A DNA stretch of 64,000 nt from positions 91,001-155,000 of the forward strand of contig NZ_JAGKJK010000005.1 in NCBI RefSeq assembly GCF_020329435.1, read 5' to 3'. The position numbers were made by a program, and so were the translations under genes. Of the stretch, positions 9,101 to 18,051 are shown in pieces. Under the pieces are notes generated by a model. That model was not told the DNA's origin. It worked only from the letters and a program-made list of their open reading frames with translations, and searched no databases. Source of the stretch: Bradyrhizobium hereditatis. GTDB taxonomy: Bacteria; Pseudomonadota; Alphaproteobacteria; Rhizobiales; Xanthobacteraceae. Position 1 is the first letter of the stretch. The number at the start of each line of letters is the position of its first letter.

Positions 9101-9907
9101 TCAGCCCGAGATGGCTGCGATATACCGTCGGACGGACATTTCGAACGCCGCCTTGGCATTGCCTTCGATGTTACGGCCCCACCACGCACCATAGATGCGG
9201 TCGAACGCCAGTGGCTCGACCGCACCGGCGATGCGACGCACCGCTGCGGCATTGAGCGGAATGTAATTCGGATAGCTGTACATGAAGGAGAGTGAGCGAC
9301 GGTCCATCGCGACCATCGCAATGTCTCCGGTGAGCAACGCGCCCCTACCCTCCGCACCGGTGCGCCAATGCAGGATGGTGGCGCCGGCAAAGTGACCACC
9401 GGTCCGCACCAGAAGAATGTCGTCGGATATCCGATAAGTGTCGCCGGTCCATGGCACGATGGTCCGATGCGGCCGCGTGACGAAGGCACTGTCATCGGCA
9501 TGCAGATAGGCCGGCACACCGCCGAACGCCTCGCTCCAGTCGGCGACCGCGCCATAGTAATGCGGGTGTGAAATGGCGATTGCCTTCAGGCCGCCGAGCG
9601 AGCGGATGTAATCGATAGCTTCGGGAGTAGCGAGCGGCACGCAGTCCCACATCACGCAGCCGTCCGCCTCCCGCACCAGCAGCGCGCGCTGACCAATCGC
9701 AAAACCTGGTTCGAGGCCGATGCCGGGAATGCCGAGATCGTCGCGCCAGACGAGCTTGTGACTTTTCGCCAGTTCCTCGCGGGTGAGCCACGCTTGGCCC
9801 TTCCAGTTCACATACTGCCGCTCATCCTCGCAGACCAGACACGCGGCCGGCGGCTCGGCGCTATCGGGAAACTGGGCGCCACATTGTTCGCAGGTCCATA
9901 GCGGCAT
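9101..9907 (-). CDS. MBL-fold protein with N-terminal rubredoxin-like zinc ribbon
   Basis: About 268 aa from the ATG that lies 8 nt after AGGAG; another in-frame ATG sits 6 nt upstream. The protein opens with a CxxC...CxxC knuckle (C6, C9, C23, C26), as in rubredoxin-like domains. A metallo-beta-lactamase fold follows. The usual HxHxDH metal motif is here SHPHYYG, so the Asp-His pair is absent. Later elements are present (GGHFAGATILHW, LLTGDIAMV). The substrate is unknown. It precedes nothing else on its strand except the frameshifted GST gene, and follows the gamma-glutamyltransferase gene by about 70 bp. Confidence 0.75.
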   Translation of the reverse strand: MPLWTCEQCGAQFPDSAEPPAACLVCEDERQYVNWKGQAWLTREELAKSHKLVWRDDLGIPGIGLEPGFAIGQRALLVREADGCVMWDCVPLATPEAIDYIRSLGGLKAIAISHPHYYGAVADWSEAFGGVPAYLHADDSAFVTRPHRTIVPWTGDTYRISDDILLVRTGGHFAGATILHWRTGAEGRGALLTGDIAMVAMDRRSLSFMYSYPNYIPLNAAAVRRIAGAVEPLAFDRIYGAWWGRNIEGNAKAAFEMSVRRYIAAISG

Positions 9908-9979
9908 CGGCATCACTCCTGTTGGCGGAGTGGTAACGCAGAATGGCACGGTCAGCCAATGCGCGACGTAGATCAATAG

Positions 9980-11608
9980 TTAGTAACCGATCGCCGCGCC
10001 GTCGCTGCGCGGGTCGGAACCGCCGCTCAACATGCCATTTCGTCGGTTGATCGTGATGCCATGCGCGTGACCTGCCATTTCGTTCCAGGCTTCCCAGCGA
10101 TTGATGAGGTGGCCGCGTTGCGCGAGCGCATCGATCGTGCTCGCGGGAAAGCGGCTTTCCATATGCAGGGTGTCGCGCGCCTCGCCGAGCGCGAAGCGTC
10201 CGGACAGGAACCGCGGCATCTCGATCGCTTCCTGGATGTCGAGACCGAAATCGATCATGGCGGAATAGAGCTGCAGCTGGATTTGCGGCTGCCCGTCCGC
10301 GCCCATGCAGCCGAGCACGCTCCAGAGTTTGCCATCGCGCTTGGCCATCGAGGCAATCAGCGTGTGCAGCGGAATCTTGCCGGGCTCGAGGCGATTGGGA
10401 TGGCGACGATCGAGCGAGAAATATGCGCCACGATTTTGCAGGATCACGCCGGTCTTTCCTGCCACCACGCAGGAGCCGAACGCTCCGTAAAGGCTTTGGA
10501 TCAGTGATGCAGCATTGCCATCGCGATCGACCGTGGCGACATAGACCGTATCGCCGGACAGGCAGCCATAGGACGGCACCATATCCCACCTCAATGCCGA
10601 TCGCCCGTCGATCAGCCGCCCACGCTCGGCCGCATATTCCTTGGAGATGAGACGCTCGACCGGCACCTCGGCAAAGGCAGGATCGGCGAGCATCTGGTCG
10701 CGGTCGTGGTAGGCGATCTGCTTGGCCTGCACCATGAGATGCACATGGTCGGGTCCGAGGAAATCCTTGCGATGCAGTTCGTGCGGCTCGAGGAGGTTGA
10801 GCATTTCGAGCACGGTAAAGCCCTGCGTCGGCGGCGGCGTGTTGAAGACCGTGACGTCGCGGTAGTGGCCGACAAGAGGTTCGCCCCAGACGGCCTTCTG
10901 CCGGCGGAAATCACCGAGCCGGAACAGGCCGCTGTTTTCTTCCGAGAAGCGCGCCATCTCGGCGGCCACTTGGCCATCGTAAAATCCTTCCCATCCATGA
11001 TCCGCGATCGATTGCAGCGTGCGCGCGAGATTTGCGTTGGTCAGCTTCGTTCCTGCCGGCGCGGCCGTGCCTTGCGGAAAGAACAACGCGGCGGTCTCGT
11101 GATCCCTCGCGAGATCATCGCGCATCATCTCGATGAAGCTCGCAAGGCGGCCGGTGACCGGATAGCCGTCGCGCGCATAGAAGATTGCGCTTTCCAGCAC
11201 GCGACTGAGCGGCAACCGTCCATGAACACCATGCGCCTCTATCCAGCTCGCCACTGCACCGGGCACCGTCAGCGTCGCCGGCACGATGCCGCGCAGCGGA
11301 ATCCCGTTCAGTCCGCGCGCTTCGAGCGCGGAAAGCGTCGCGCCCTCGGCCGCCTTGCCGCCGCCATTGAGGTAGCGGATCTCGCCGCTCGCACCATCAT
11401 GGATGAGCCAGAACGCATCGCCGCCGAGCCCGGTCATGTGCGGATAGACCACCGCGAGCACGGCGCTGGTTGCGATCGCGGCATCGATCGCAGAGCCGCC
11501 GGCGCGCAGCACGTCGAGGCCGGCGGCGGAAGCGAGCGAATGCGGCGACGTCACCATGCCCTGTGACCCCAGCGTCACGGGCCGGCCGGTGCGGATATCC
11601 AATTTCAA
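9980..11608 (-). CDS. Gamma-glutamyltransferase family protein
   Basis: 542 aa, a single polypeptide that should self-cleave into large and small subunits. The N-terminal motif GGSAIDAAIATSAVLAVVYP and the GLGGDAFWLI segment are family hallmarks. The catalytic Thr is probably T354 in SGDTVYVATVDRDGNAAS, the site of autoprocessing. The ...GCMGADGQPQIQLQ segment matches the GG loop of the small subunit. There is no clear signal peptide, so it is probably cytoplasmic, like the YwrD/acylase branch of the family rather than periplasmic GGT. Substrate unknown. The same-strand neighbour upstream is a copper amine oxidase, which hints at a role in amine or glutamyl-amine breakdown. Confidence 0.88.
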   Translation of the reverse strand: MKLDIRTGRPVTLGSQGMVTSPHSLASAAGLDVLRAGGSAIDAAIATSAVLAVVYPHMTGLGGDAFWLIHDGASGEIRYLNGGGKAAEGATLSALEARGLNGIPLRGIVPATLTVPGAVASWIEAHGVHGRLPLSRVLESAIFYARDGYPVTGRLASFIEMMRDDLARDHETAALFFPQGTAAPAGTKLTNANLARTLQSIADHGWEGFYDGQVAAEMARFSEENSGLFRLGDFRRQKAVWGEPLVGHYRDVTVFNTPPPTQGFTVLEMLNLLEPHELHRKDFLGPDHVHLMVQAKQIAYHDRDQMLADPAFAEVPVERLISKEYAAERGRLIDGRSALRWDMVPSYGCLSGDTVYVATVDRDGNAASLIQSLYGAFGSCVVAGKTGVILQNRGAYFSLDRRHPNRLEPGKIPLHTLIASMAKRDGKLWSVLGCMGADGQPQIQLQLYSAMIDFGLDIQEAIEMPRFLSGRFALGEARDTLHMESRFPASTIDALAQRGHLINRWEAWNEMAGHAHGITINRRNGMLSGGSDPRSDGAAIGY

Positions 11609-11645
11609 GCCTCCGATTTACCAACGATACCGGCCACGGCAATCT

Positions 11646-13622
11646 TCAGCCGCAGCACGAGCCAGTGTCGCGATTGTCACGGCTGGCGCTGTTGCGGTCG
11701 GGCGGCAGGTCCATCGCTGGATTCTCGGCAAAGAAGCCGTTCGGCTTCAGCGTGAAGCCGACATACTCAACCGGCATCACCGGGAAATCCTCGGGACGGC
11801 AGACATGCGTCGCCCCAAAGCTGTGCCAGACTACAATATCCTGGTTTTCGATAGAACGGTTTTTGGCAGCATATTTCGGCAGGCCGTCGCCGCCGGCATG
11901 CTGGTTCGGAAACTCGCCGCTGGCATAGCGTTCATCGGGCGCGTAGCGCGTCACCCAGATGTGCTTGGTCGCAAAGCCGCCGCGTTCGGTCATGTAGCAG
12001 CCCGGCTGCGCCAGCATCACAGGCGCGCTATGCGCGATCAGCTTGTACGCCGTCGGGCCGCCGACGCTGTTCTTCCTGTTGGGATTGGTGATCTTCCAGT
12101 ACCGCCCGGTCCGGCCATCGGCCTCGCGGACCGCGTCACGCTCGCGCGACAGCACCTGCGTCGTGGTGTCGAACACATTGCCATAAGGATTATCAGTGCC
12201 CCATGGCCGCGGCCGGAACTCATGCTCGGTGACGGTATTGCCCTCGCCGTCCAGCATCATGTGCAGGCGCGCATTGAAGAAATGCTGGTGCGTTGGGCCG
12301 CCGAGATTGTCGGCGACCATGCCGCCCCACGGATAGGATTTGCCGGATGCGACCGCCGCCGTCTGGATGATGCCGGTGAGCTTGACTTCGAGCTGAATGG
12401 TGCCGTCCTGGTAGAAGTACCAGAAGAATCCGTAATCGTAGTTTCCGACCGTCGTGAAGAAGGAGATGACGAGACGGCGCGACCGCCGCACCTCGAAGGT
12501 CTCGTTGCGGAATTCGTAGTGCTTCCAGAGGATGCCGTAGTCCTCTTCGTGCAGGCAGATCGCATTCTTCATGATGGTCGGCTGGCCGTAGTCGTCGGCG
12601 ACCGGCACGTCGAAATAGTGGATATGGCCGAGACAGTCGCAGCCGAGTTCGAGGGCGTTGGCGAGCTTGCCCAAGCCATATTCCCCGGCATCGAACGCGC
12701 ATTTCCAGAAATGGTTGGCGGTCGGATCGGCATAGGGAACGATCATATCGGTGATGCTGGCCCGATAGATGATCGGCCGCTCGTCCGCGCCGTCACGAAA
12801 TGCGATCTGATGCAGCACGAGGCCTTCGCGTGCGGTCCAGCCGACGCGGAACGACCAGTTCTGCCAGGAGACCTTCCAGCCCTCGACGGTGAAACTCGGG
12901 CCGTCCTTTTGGACGATATCCAGCGCCTTCACGTCGTTACGCGTTTGCGGGATCGACGCGCGGTCGTAGCTGCGCGATTGCTTGGGGATCGGAATGATCT
13001 CAGGCTCGTCGACGAGATGGACGATCCTGTTCTCGATCAGGTCGACCAGCGCGACCACGCCTTCGATCGGGTGCGCATAGCCATTGTCCTTGAGATTCTT
13101 GCGCCAGTAGGACACGGCGCTGACCAGCCTGCGGCCCTTCTCCACTTCGCGGTCGAAGTAGCCGGCCGAGAACGGATCGACCTGAACGAGCTCGATCTCT
13201 TCGTCGCTGAGGCCGCGCCGCTTCATCGCGCGTCGCCAGTCCGCATCGGCCTTGACGATGTCGCCGACCTTGAAGACTTCCTCGATCGTGATCGGCGGCT
13301 GGCCGTAAGGATGGGCCTTGGTCGAATACTCCCGCCATTCCGTGACAGTCCTGGTTTCGAGATCCACGGTCGCGGTGTGCGTCGCGCCGGACTTGCAGTC
13401 GAACAGAGTGACGGCGGCCCGACGTGGGGGTCTCGATGTCAGCGTCCATCCAAGGACATCTGGTTTGGCCGGCTCTTCGAGCTGCACGTGGGTGAATCGC
13501 GCGTGCGGACCGAGGCTCTTTGCTTGCTTCAATATTTCAGACGCCAGCGCGACTTCGGTTTCGCTGAGCGGATCGAGCGGATGGCCGGCCGCGATGCCGG
13601 CGGATGGCTTTGTGCGCACCAT
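11646..13622 (-). CDS. Copper-containing primary amine oxidase
   Basis: 658 aa from the ATG at 13622 (MVRTKPSAGIAAGHPLDPLS), the family's normal length. An open frame continues 175 residues upstream but is non-homologous and antisense to the regulator gene. The TPQ precursor tyrosine is Y395 in TVGNYDY; the catalytic base is D311 in CAFDAGEYG. Copper ligands are H445 and H447 in THQHFFNARLH plus the later His in HSFGATHVCRPEDFPVMP. The enzyme oxidises primary amines to aldehydes with release of NH3 and H2O2. No signal peptide is seen, as in cytosolic actinobacterial and rhizobial forms. It diverges from an AraC-type regulator, the tynA/feaR arrangement. Confidence 0.95.
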   Translation of the reverse strand: MVRTKPSAGIAAGHPLDPLSETEVALASEILKQAKSLGPHARFTHVQLEEPAKPDVLGWTLTSRPPRRAAVTLFDCKSGATHTATVDLETRTVTEWREYSTKAHPYGQPPITIEEVFKVGDIVKADADWRRAMKRRGLSDEEIELVQVDPFSAGYFDREVEKGRRLVSAVSYWRKNLKDNGYAHPIEGVVALVDLIENRIVHLVDEPEIIPIPKQSRSYDRASIPQTRNDVKALDIVQKDGPSFTVEGWKVSWQNWSFRVGWTAREGLVLHQIAFRDGADERPIIYRASITDMIVPYADPTANHFWKCAFDAGEYGLGKLANALELGCDCLGHIHYFDVPVADDYGQPTIMKNAICLHEEDYGILWKHYEFRNETFEVRRSRRLVISFFTTVGNYDYGFFWYFYQDGTIQLEVKLTGIIQTAAVASGKSYPWGGMVADNLGGPTHQHFFNARLHMMLDGEGNTVTEHEFRPRPWGTDNPYGNVFDTTTQVLSRERDAVREADGRTGRYWKITNPNRKNSVGGPTAYKLIAHSAPVMLAQPGCYMTERGGFATKHIWVTRYAPDERYASGEFPNQHAGGDGLPKYAAKNRSIENQDIVVWHSFGATHVCRPEDFPVMPVEYVGFTLKPNGFFAENPAMDLPPDRNSASRDNRDTGSCCG

Positions 13623-13778
13623 ATCGGACCGAATTCCTCCGGGAACTGACGTCAGGCTACGGCCGCCCGGGGCATCGCGTCTTGAATGAGCCTGCCACCT
13701 CCGGGCCGGTTCGGCCCTTGCCAGAGCCACAGGTCCTGGGCGACGCTGGGGGAACTCCAACCCGATCTCGTTGAGGCC

Positions 13779-14741
13779 ATGCCGATCAGCGTCTCCACTG
13801 ACTCGATCCTCCCGACGGATCGCCAGGCGTTCTGGACCGAGGCGATCTGCCGGTCCTTCGCCAATGTCGAGACCAGGCCGATCGGCTCGGCCGTGGTGAG
13901 CGGCCGCTTCGAGTTCGTCGAGATCGGCGATGCCAAGCTCGTGCGCTTCGACAGCAGCCCGCAATGCTACACCCGCGATGCCAGGCTGGTGAGCCGGGCC
14001 GGCTCGGACGAGTTCATGTTCGATTTCCAGCGCCGCGGCCGCAGCGCCATGATGCAGGCCGGCAATGAAGGCACGATCGATCCGGGATATGGCGTGCTCT
14101 ACGATGCGCGGCGTCCGTTCGAGGACCGCCTGTTCGGCCCCGAACAACGCGCCGAGGTCTTGATCGCAACCGTGCCCGCTGTGTCGCTGCTGCGCGCCCT
14201 ACCGAGTGCGGAGCGGCTTTGCGCCAGGCCCGTGCCGCTGTCGAGCACGATGGCGCGCGCAGTCGCGGCCTTCGTACATGCGGCAATCTCGGTGCCGAGT
14301 GCGCCGGCCAGGCGCGGAGAGCCCGACATCGTCGCCTATCTGTCGGCGCTATTGCGCGTCGCCGCAGGCGCCGATCATCAGCTCGCCCGCCCGGACCTGT
14401 TCCACCTGATCGACCGCTATCTCAAAGCAAACCTCAGTAACGTTCGATCGGCACCGACGCTCGCCGCCGAATTCAGCATTTCCGAGCGGACCTTTCACCG
14501 CATCTTCGCCGACCGTGAGACCACGTTCGAGCGCCACGTTCTTCATCTTCGTGTCGAACTATTCAAAGACCTGTTGCGGCAGGCTTCGCCGGCGAACGTT
14601 TCGATCGCGGCGCTGGCGCATCAGTGCGGCTTCGCCGATGCCGCCCATGCCACGCGCACATTTAAAGACAGATTTGGCCTGACGCCACGGGACTTTCGCA
14701 CCAGCGCGCCCGAGCAGGGAATCAATCAAGCCTCACAATAG
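13779..14741 (+). CDS. AraC-family transcriptional regulator (FeaR-like)
   Basis: About 320 aa from MPISVSTDSILPTDRQAFW, which follows a GAGG site; a longer frame begins at 13686. The N-terminal 170 residues match the AraC-binding-like domain of FeaR/NahR-type activators (start DRQAFWTEAICRSF). The C-terminal 100 residues carry the double HTH (LAAEFSISERTFHRIF and IAALAHQCGFADAAHATRTFKDRFGLTPRDFR). It is divergent from the copper amine oxidase with only about 156 bp between starts. In E. coli FeaR activates the amine oxidase gene tynA, so local activation of the oxidase is the likely role. The 3' end overlaps the convergent epimerase by 16 bp. Confidence 0.88.
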   Translation: MPISVSTDSILPTDRQAFWTEAICRSFANVETRPIGSAVVSGRFEFVEIGDAKLVRFDSSPQCYTRDARLVSRAGSDEFMFDFQRRGRSAMMQAGNEGTIDPGYGVLYDARRPFEDRLFGPEQRAEVLIATVPAVSLLRALPSAERLCARPVPLSSTMARAVAAFVHAAISVPSAPARRGEPDIVAYLSALLRVAAGADHQLARPDLFHLIDRYLKANLSNVRSAPTLAAEFSISERTFHRIFADRETTFERHVLHLRVELFKDLLRQASPANVSIAALAHQCGFADAAHATRTFKDRFGLTPRDFRTSAPEQGINQASQ

Positions 14742-15751
14742 CTGCGATACCAGCTCGCGAAGCGATGAATGCCGTCCTCGATCGGGGTCGAGGGACGAAA
14801 ACCCACGTCGCGCACGAGATCATCGACATCGGCGTAGGTCGTCGGCACGTCGCCCGGCTGCATCGGCAGCATTTCCTTGTTAGCCTTGCGTCCCAACGCC
14901 CGCTCGAGGATATCGAGCACGAGCATCAATTCCTGCGGCCTGTTGTTGCCGACATTGTAAATGCGCCAGGGGGCGATGCTCGACCCCGGGTCCTGAATTC
15001 CGTCCAGCCCCGGCCCTGGCGGTCCGACTTGCGGCGCGCGATCGATCAGGCGAACCAGCGCCTCTGTCACGTCGTCAATGTAGGTAAAGTCGCGAAGCAT
15101 CCGGCCGCCATTGAACAGCTTGACCGGATTGCCGCTGATAATGGCATCCGCAAATACGAACAGCGCCATGTCGGGCCGGTACCACGGGCCATACACCGTA
15201 AAGAACCGCAAGCCAGTGCATGGGATGCCATAGAGATGGCTGTAGGAATGCGCCATCAGCTCGTTCGCCTTCTTGCTGGCTGCATAGAGGCTGATCGGAT
15301 GATCAACATTGTCATGCACCGAGAACGGCAGCTTCCTGTTGGCCCCGTAAACGGACGATGACGACGCGAACAGGAGATGACGGCAACCATTGTGCCGGCA
15401 GCCCTCCAGGATATTGGTGAAGCCGACCAGGTTTGCGTCAACATAGGCGTGCGGATCCCTTAGCGAGTATCGCACGCCTGCCTGCGCGGCGAGATGGATG
15501 ACGACGGGAAACCGGTAGCGCGCAAATAGCGCCGGCATCGCAACGCGATCCGCCACGTCAAGCCGCTCGAACTGAAAGCGTTCATCGTTGCGGAGAATGT
15601 CGAGCCGTGCCGCCTTCAGCCGCGGATCGTAATAGCCATTGAGATTATCCACCCCAACGACGCGATGGCCGGACTGCAGCAGCCGCTGCGCCACGTGGAA
15701 TCCGATGAATCCCGCAGCTCCCGTTACCAGAATTGGCTGATCAGGCATCAT
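14726..15751 (-). CDS. UDP-glucuronate 4-epimerase (SDR)
   Basis: 341 aa. Rossmann motif TGAAGFIG (10-17), catalytic Y156xxxK160 (YAASK) and Ser/Thr in the FASSSSVYG strand. The FTVYGPWYRPDMALF stretch is typical of UDP-GlcA C4-epimerases (LpsL/Cap1J type) rather than GalE. It converts UDP-GlcA to UDP-GalA in the cytoplasm. It is the last gene of the minus-strand precursor arm of the polysaccharide locus, 36 bp after UDP-glucose dehydrogenase, which makes its substrate. Galacturonic acid is a known component of Bradyrhizobium exopolysaccharide, which fits. Confidence 0.9.
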   Translation of the reverse strand: MMPDQPILVTGAAGFIGFHVAQRLLQSGHRVVGVDNLNGYYDPRLKAARLDILRNDERFQFERLDVADRVAMPALFARYRFPVVIHLAAQAGVRYSLRDPHAYVDANLVGFTNILEGCRHNGCRHLLFASSSSVYGANRKLPFSVHDNVDHPISLYAASKKANELMAHSYSHLYGIPCTGLRFFTVYGPWYRPDMALFVFADAIISGNPVKLFNGGRMLRDFTYIDDVTEALVRLIDRAPQVGPPGPGLDGIQDPGSSIAPWRIYNVGNNRPQELMLVLDILERALGRKANKEMLPMQPGDVPTTYADVDDLVRDVGFRPSTPIEDGIHRFASWYRSYCEA

Positions 15752-15787
15752 GTGCGCATCCTCCCGCCGAGGTCGTGACGGTCCATG

Positions 15788-17107
15788 TCAGTACGCCATC
15801 GATTTCGGCCGCCCGACGCCGCAGTAAAGAAAGCCGTTCCGCTCCACCTCCTCCGGAGAGTAGATGTTGCGGAGATCAACGATGACGGGACAAGCCATGA
15901 TGGTGGACAGCTCCTTGAGATCGAGTGCCCGGAACTGCTCCCATTCGGTGACGATGACGAGCGCGTGGCATCCCTTGGCGCAGCGATAGGCATTTTCGCA
16001 GAACGTGACGTTCTCGAACACCTTCTTCGCCTGCTCCATACCGACAGGATCGAAAATACGAACCTGGGCGCCCATGTCCTGCAATGCGGTGATGAGCGGA
16101 ATCGACGGCGCGTCCCGCATATCGTCGGTGTCAGGCTTGAAAGTGACGCCGAGCACGCCAATGGATTTTCCCCTGATATTGCCGCCGAACGCGTTCGCGA
16201 CCTTGCGCGCCATAGCCCGCTTGCGCTGATCGTTGACCGCGACCACCGTTTCCACGATCCGCACCGGCGCCTCATTGTCCTGGCCGGTCTTGATCAGCGC
16301 CATCGCATCCTTCGGGAAGCAGGATCCGCCGAAACCCGGCCCCGCGTGCAGGAACTTCTGTCCGATCCGGTTGTCGAGACCGATGCCGCGCGCGACTTCC
16401 TGCACGTTGGCGCCGACCTTTTCGGCAAGATCTGCGATCTCGTTGATGAACGCAATCTTGGTGGCAAGGAAGGAGTTGGCGGCGTATTTCGTCAGCTCCG
16501 CGGTGCGGCGGTCGGTATAGAGGATCGGCGACGCGTTGAGGTGAAGCGGCCGGTACACTTCGGCCATCACGCTGCGGGCACGCGCGTCATTCGTTCCAAT
16601 CACGATCCGATCAGGATGCTTGAAATCGCGGATCGCCGCCCCTTCGCGCAGGAACTCGGGATTCGAGACGACGGCGACCGTGGCGGCGGGATTCTCTTCG
16701 CGGATGATGCGCTCGACCTCATCCCCGGTGCCGACCGGAACGGTGGATTTCGTGACCACCACCGCCTTCTCCGGAAGCGCGGTCGCGATCTGGCGCGCAG
16801 CCGCGTAGACATAAGACAAGTCGGCATGGCCGTCACCGCGGCGCGACGGCGTGCCGACCGCAATGAACACGACTTCCGCTTCCCTCACGGCCGATTTCAG
16901 GTCGCTGGCAAACGACAGGCGGCCCTGGCCGACATTTCGCGCCACCAGTTCGGCAAGCCCGGGTTCGTGGATCGGCATCTCTCCGTTTTTGAGGCCCTCC
17001 ACCTTCTCCGCGTTGCTGTCGATACAGACCACTTGATGCCCAAAATCGGAAAAGCACGCCCCCGACACCAGCCCGACATAGCCGGCGCCAATCATCGCTA
17101 TATGCAT
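15788..17107 (-). CDS. UDP-glucose 6-dehydrogenase
   Basis: 439 aa, full family length. N-terminal NAD motif GAGYVGLVSGACFSDFGH (7-24), catalytic C263 in GFGGSCFPKDAMAL, and the C-terminal UDP-binding domain. It oxidises UDP-glucose twice to UDP-glucuronate using 2 NAD+. It sits between the FkbM methyltransferase and the UDP-GlcA 4-epimerase on the same strand, so UDP-Glc, UDP-GlcA and UDP-GalA would be made in consecutive steps for the acidic exopolysaccharide. Confidence 0.95.
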   Translation of the reverse strand: MHIAMIGAGYVGLVSGACFSDFGHQVVCIDSNAEKVEGLKNGEMPIHEPGLAELVARNVGQGRLSFASDLKSAVREAEVVFIAVGTPSRRGDGHADLSYVYAAARQIATALPEKAVVVTKSTVPVGTGDEVERIIREENPAATVAVVSNPEFLREGAAIRDFKHPDRIVIGTNDARARSVMAEVYRPLHLNASPILYTDRRTAELTKYAANSFLATKIAFINEIADLAEKVGANVQEVARGIGLDNRIGQKFLHAGPGFGGSCFPKDAMALIKTGQDNEAPVRIVETVVAVNDQRKRAMARKVANAFGGNIRGKSIGVLGVTFKPDTDDMRDAPSIPLITALQDMGAQVRIFDPVGMEQAKKVFENVTFCENAYRCAKGCHALVIVTEWEQFRALDLKELSTIMACPVIVDLRNIYSPEEVERNGFLYCGVGRPKSMAY

Positions 17108-17178
17108 TACGGTTCCTGTCTGAAGAAGCCACGCGCGGCCGCACGCCGCGCCGGCGGGAATGGAAGTGAAACGACGCG

Positions 17179-17967
17179 TTAGCTGCTCAATATCGATTCA
17201 CCGTCGAGATGGCGGGGAAAGAAGAAGAAGTTGTTGACGTAGAACCGCCCGTCCTTGCGGCCGCCGTCCGGTCGCAAGGCATCGGCATTCTGCAGACGCC
17301 GCGAATCGAACTGTTCCACGGCGATCACGTCATTGTTCTTCAGAAAGAATCCCCGATAGGATTTGTCCCGGAAGAATTCGAACACCGAGCGTGTCGCCTC
17401 GGCGCGATGGCGGTCCTCCGCCTCGACCAGGAAGACCGGCTGGCAGCGTTCCAGTAGCTCGACGGCGCCGTTCAGCACATTGAGCTCGTGGCCTTCGACG
17501 TCGATCTTCACGAACGCCACATCCTGGTCAATCACCGCATCGAGCCGCGCGATCGGCACATGGGCAGAGATAGATCTGGCCGATGAACTGACTCGCGCCT
17601 CCAGCGAGGCGAGACCATAGACCAGCCCATCTTCGCCTTGTGGGATATACAATTCGGCATCGCCGTCATGATCCGACAGCGCGATCTCATGGACGCTCAC
17701 ATTCCGCGCCGAGGTCCGCCGCAACAACCGTGCCATCTGCTGCGAGGGCTCGAAGGCATGAACCTGCCGGGAAAGCCGCGCCAGCCGGCGCGTGTAGAGG
17801 CCGCAGTTCGCGCCGACGTCGACCGTCACCGCATCATCGGGAATGACCTTGTCGAGGTAGGAGAGTTCACACTCCGCCGATTTGGGACGCCGCATGAAAT
17901 GCCATTGCAGCCATATCGAGGGGAACGCATCCTTCACCAGCTCCTTGACCTGTTGCTTTGCGTTCAT
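17179..17967 (-). CDS. FkbM-family methyltransferase
   Basis: About 262 aa from MNAKQQVKELV, which follows GGGAGG; the longer frame begins at 18012. The SAM-binding motif is VTVDVGANCGLYTRRLARL, followed by HAFEPSQQMARLL and later FVKIDVEGHELNVLNGA, the standard FkbM signatures. FkbM proteins O-methylate sugars and polyketides. In this exopolysaccharide locus the target is probably a sugar hydroxyl. Bradyrhizobium polymers are known to contain 4-O-methylgalactose, but the actual position methylated cannot be read from sequence. Confidence 0.88.
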   Translation of the reverse strand: MNAKQQVKELVKDAFPSIWLQWHFMRRPKSAECELSYLDKVIPDDAVTVDVGANCGLYTRRLARLSRQVHAFEPSQQMARLLRRTSARNVSVHEIALSDHDGDAELYIPQGEDGLVYGLASLEARVSSSARSISAHVPIARLDAVIDQDVAFVKIDVEGHELNVLNGAVELLERCQPVFLVEAEDRHRAEATRSVFEFFRDKSYRGFFLKNNDVIAVEQFDSRRLQNADALRPDGGRKDGRFYVNNFFFFPRHLDGESILSS

Positions 17968-18051
17968 TGCCGCCTCCCTTCGTAGCGCACGCAAAAGTGA
18001 CCATCGGCGCACGGCGTCCTCGATGCTGATGCTGCCTCCCCCAGGCGCATC

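Noticed and set aside
11556..13649. Long plus-strand open frame (697 codons) across the amine oxidase gene
   Set aside because: It is the antisense shadow of the copper amine oxidase, whose TPQ, copper and base motifs are all on the minus strand. The translation resembles no protein and reflects GC3 bias.
13623..14147. 175-residue N-terminal extension of the amine oxidase
   Set aside because: The extension lies antisense to the AraC regulator and has no homology. The family length and homologous start fit the ATG at 13622.
15785..17182. Plus-strand open frame of 465 codons
   Set aside because: Antisense to UDP-glucose dehydrogenase with intact catalytic motifs; Arg/His/Asp-rich translation typical of GC-rich shadows.
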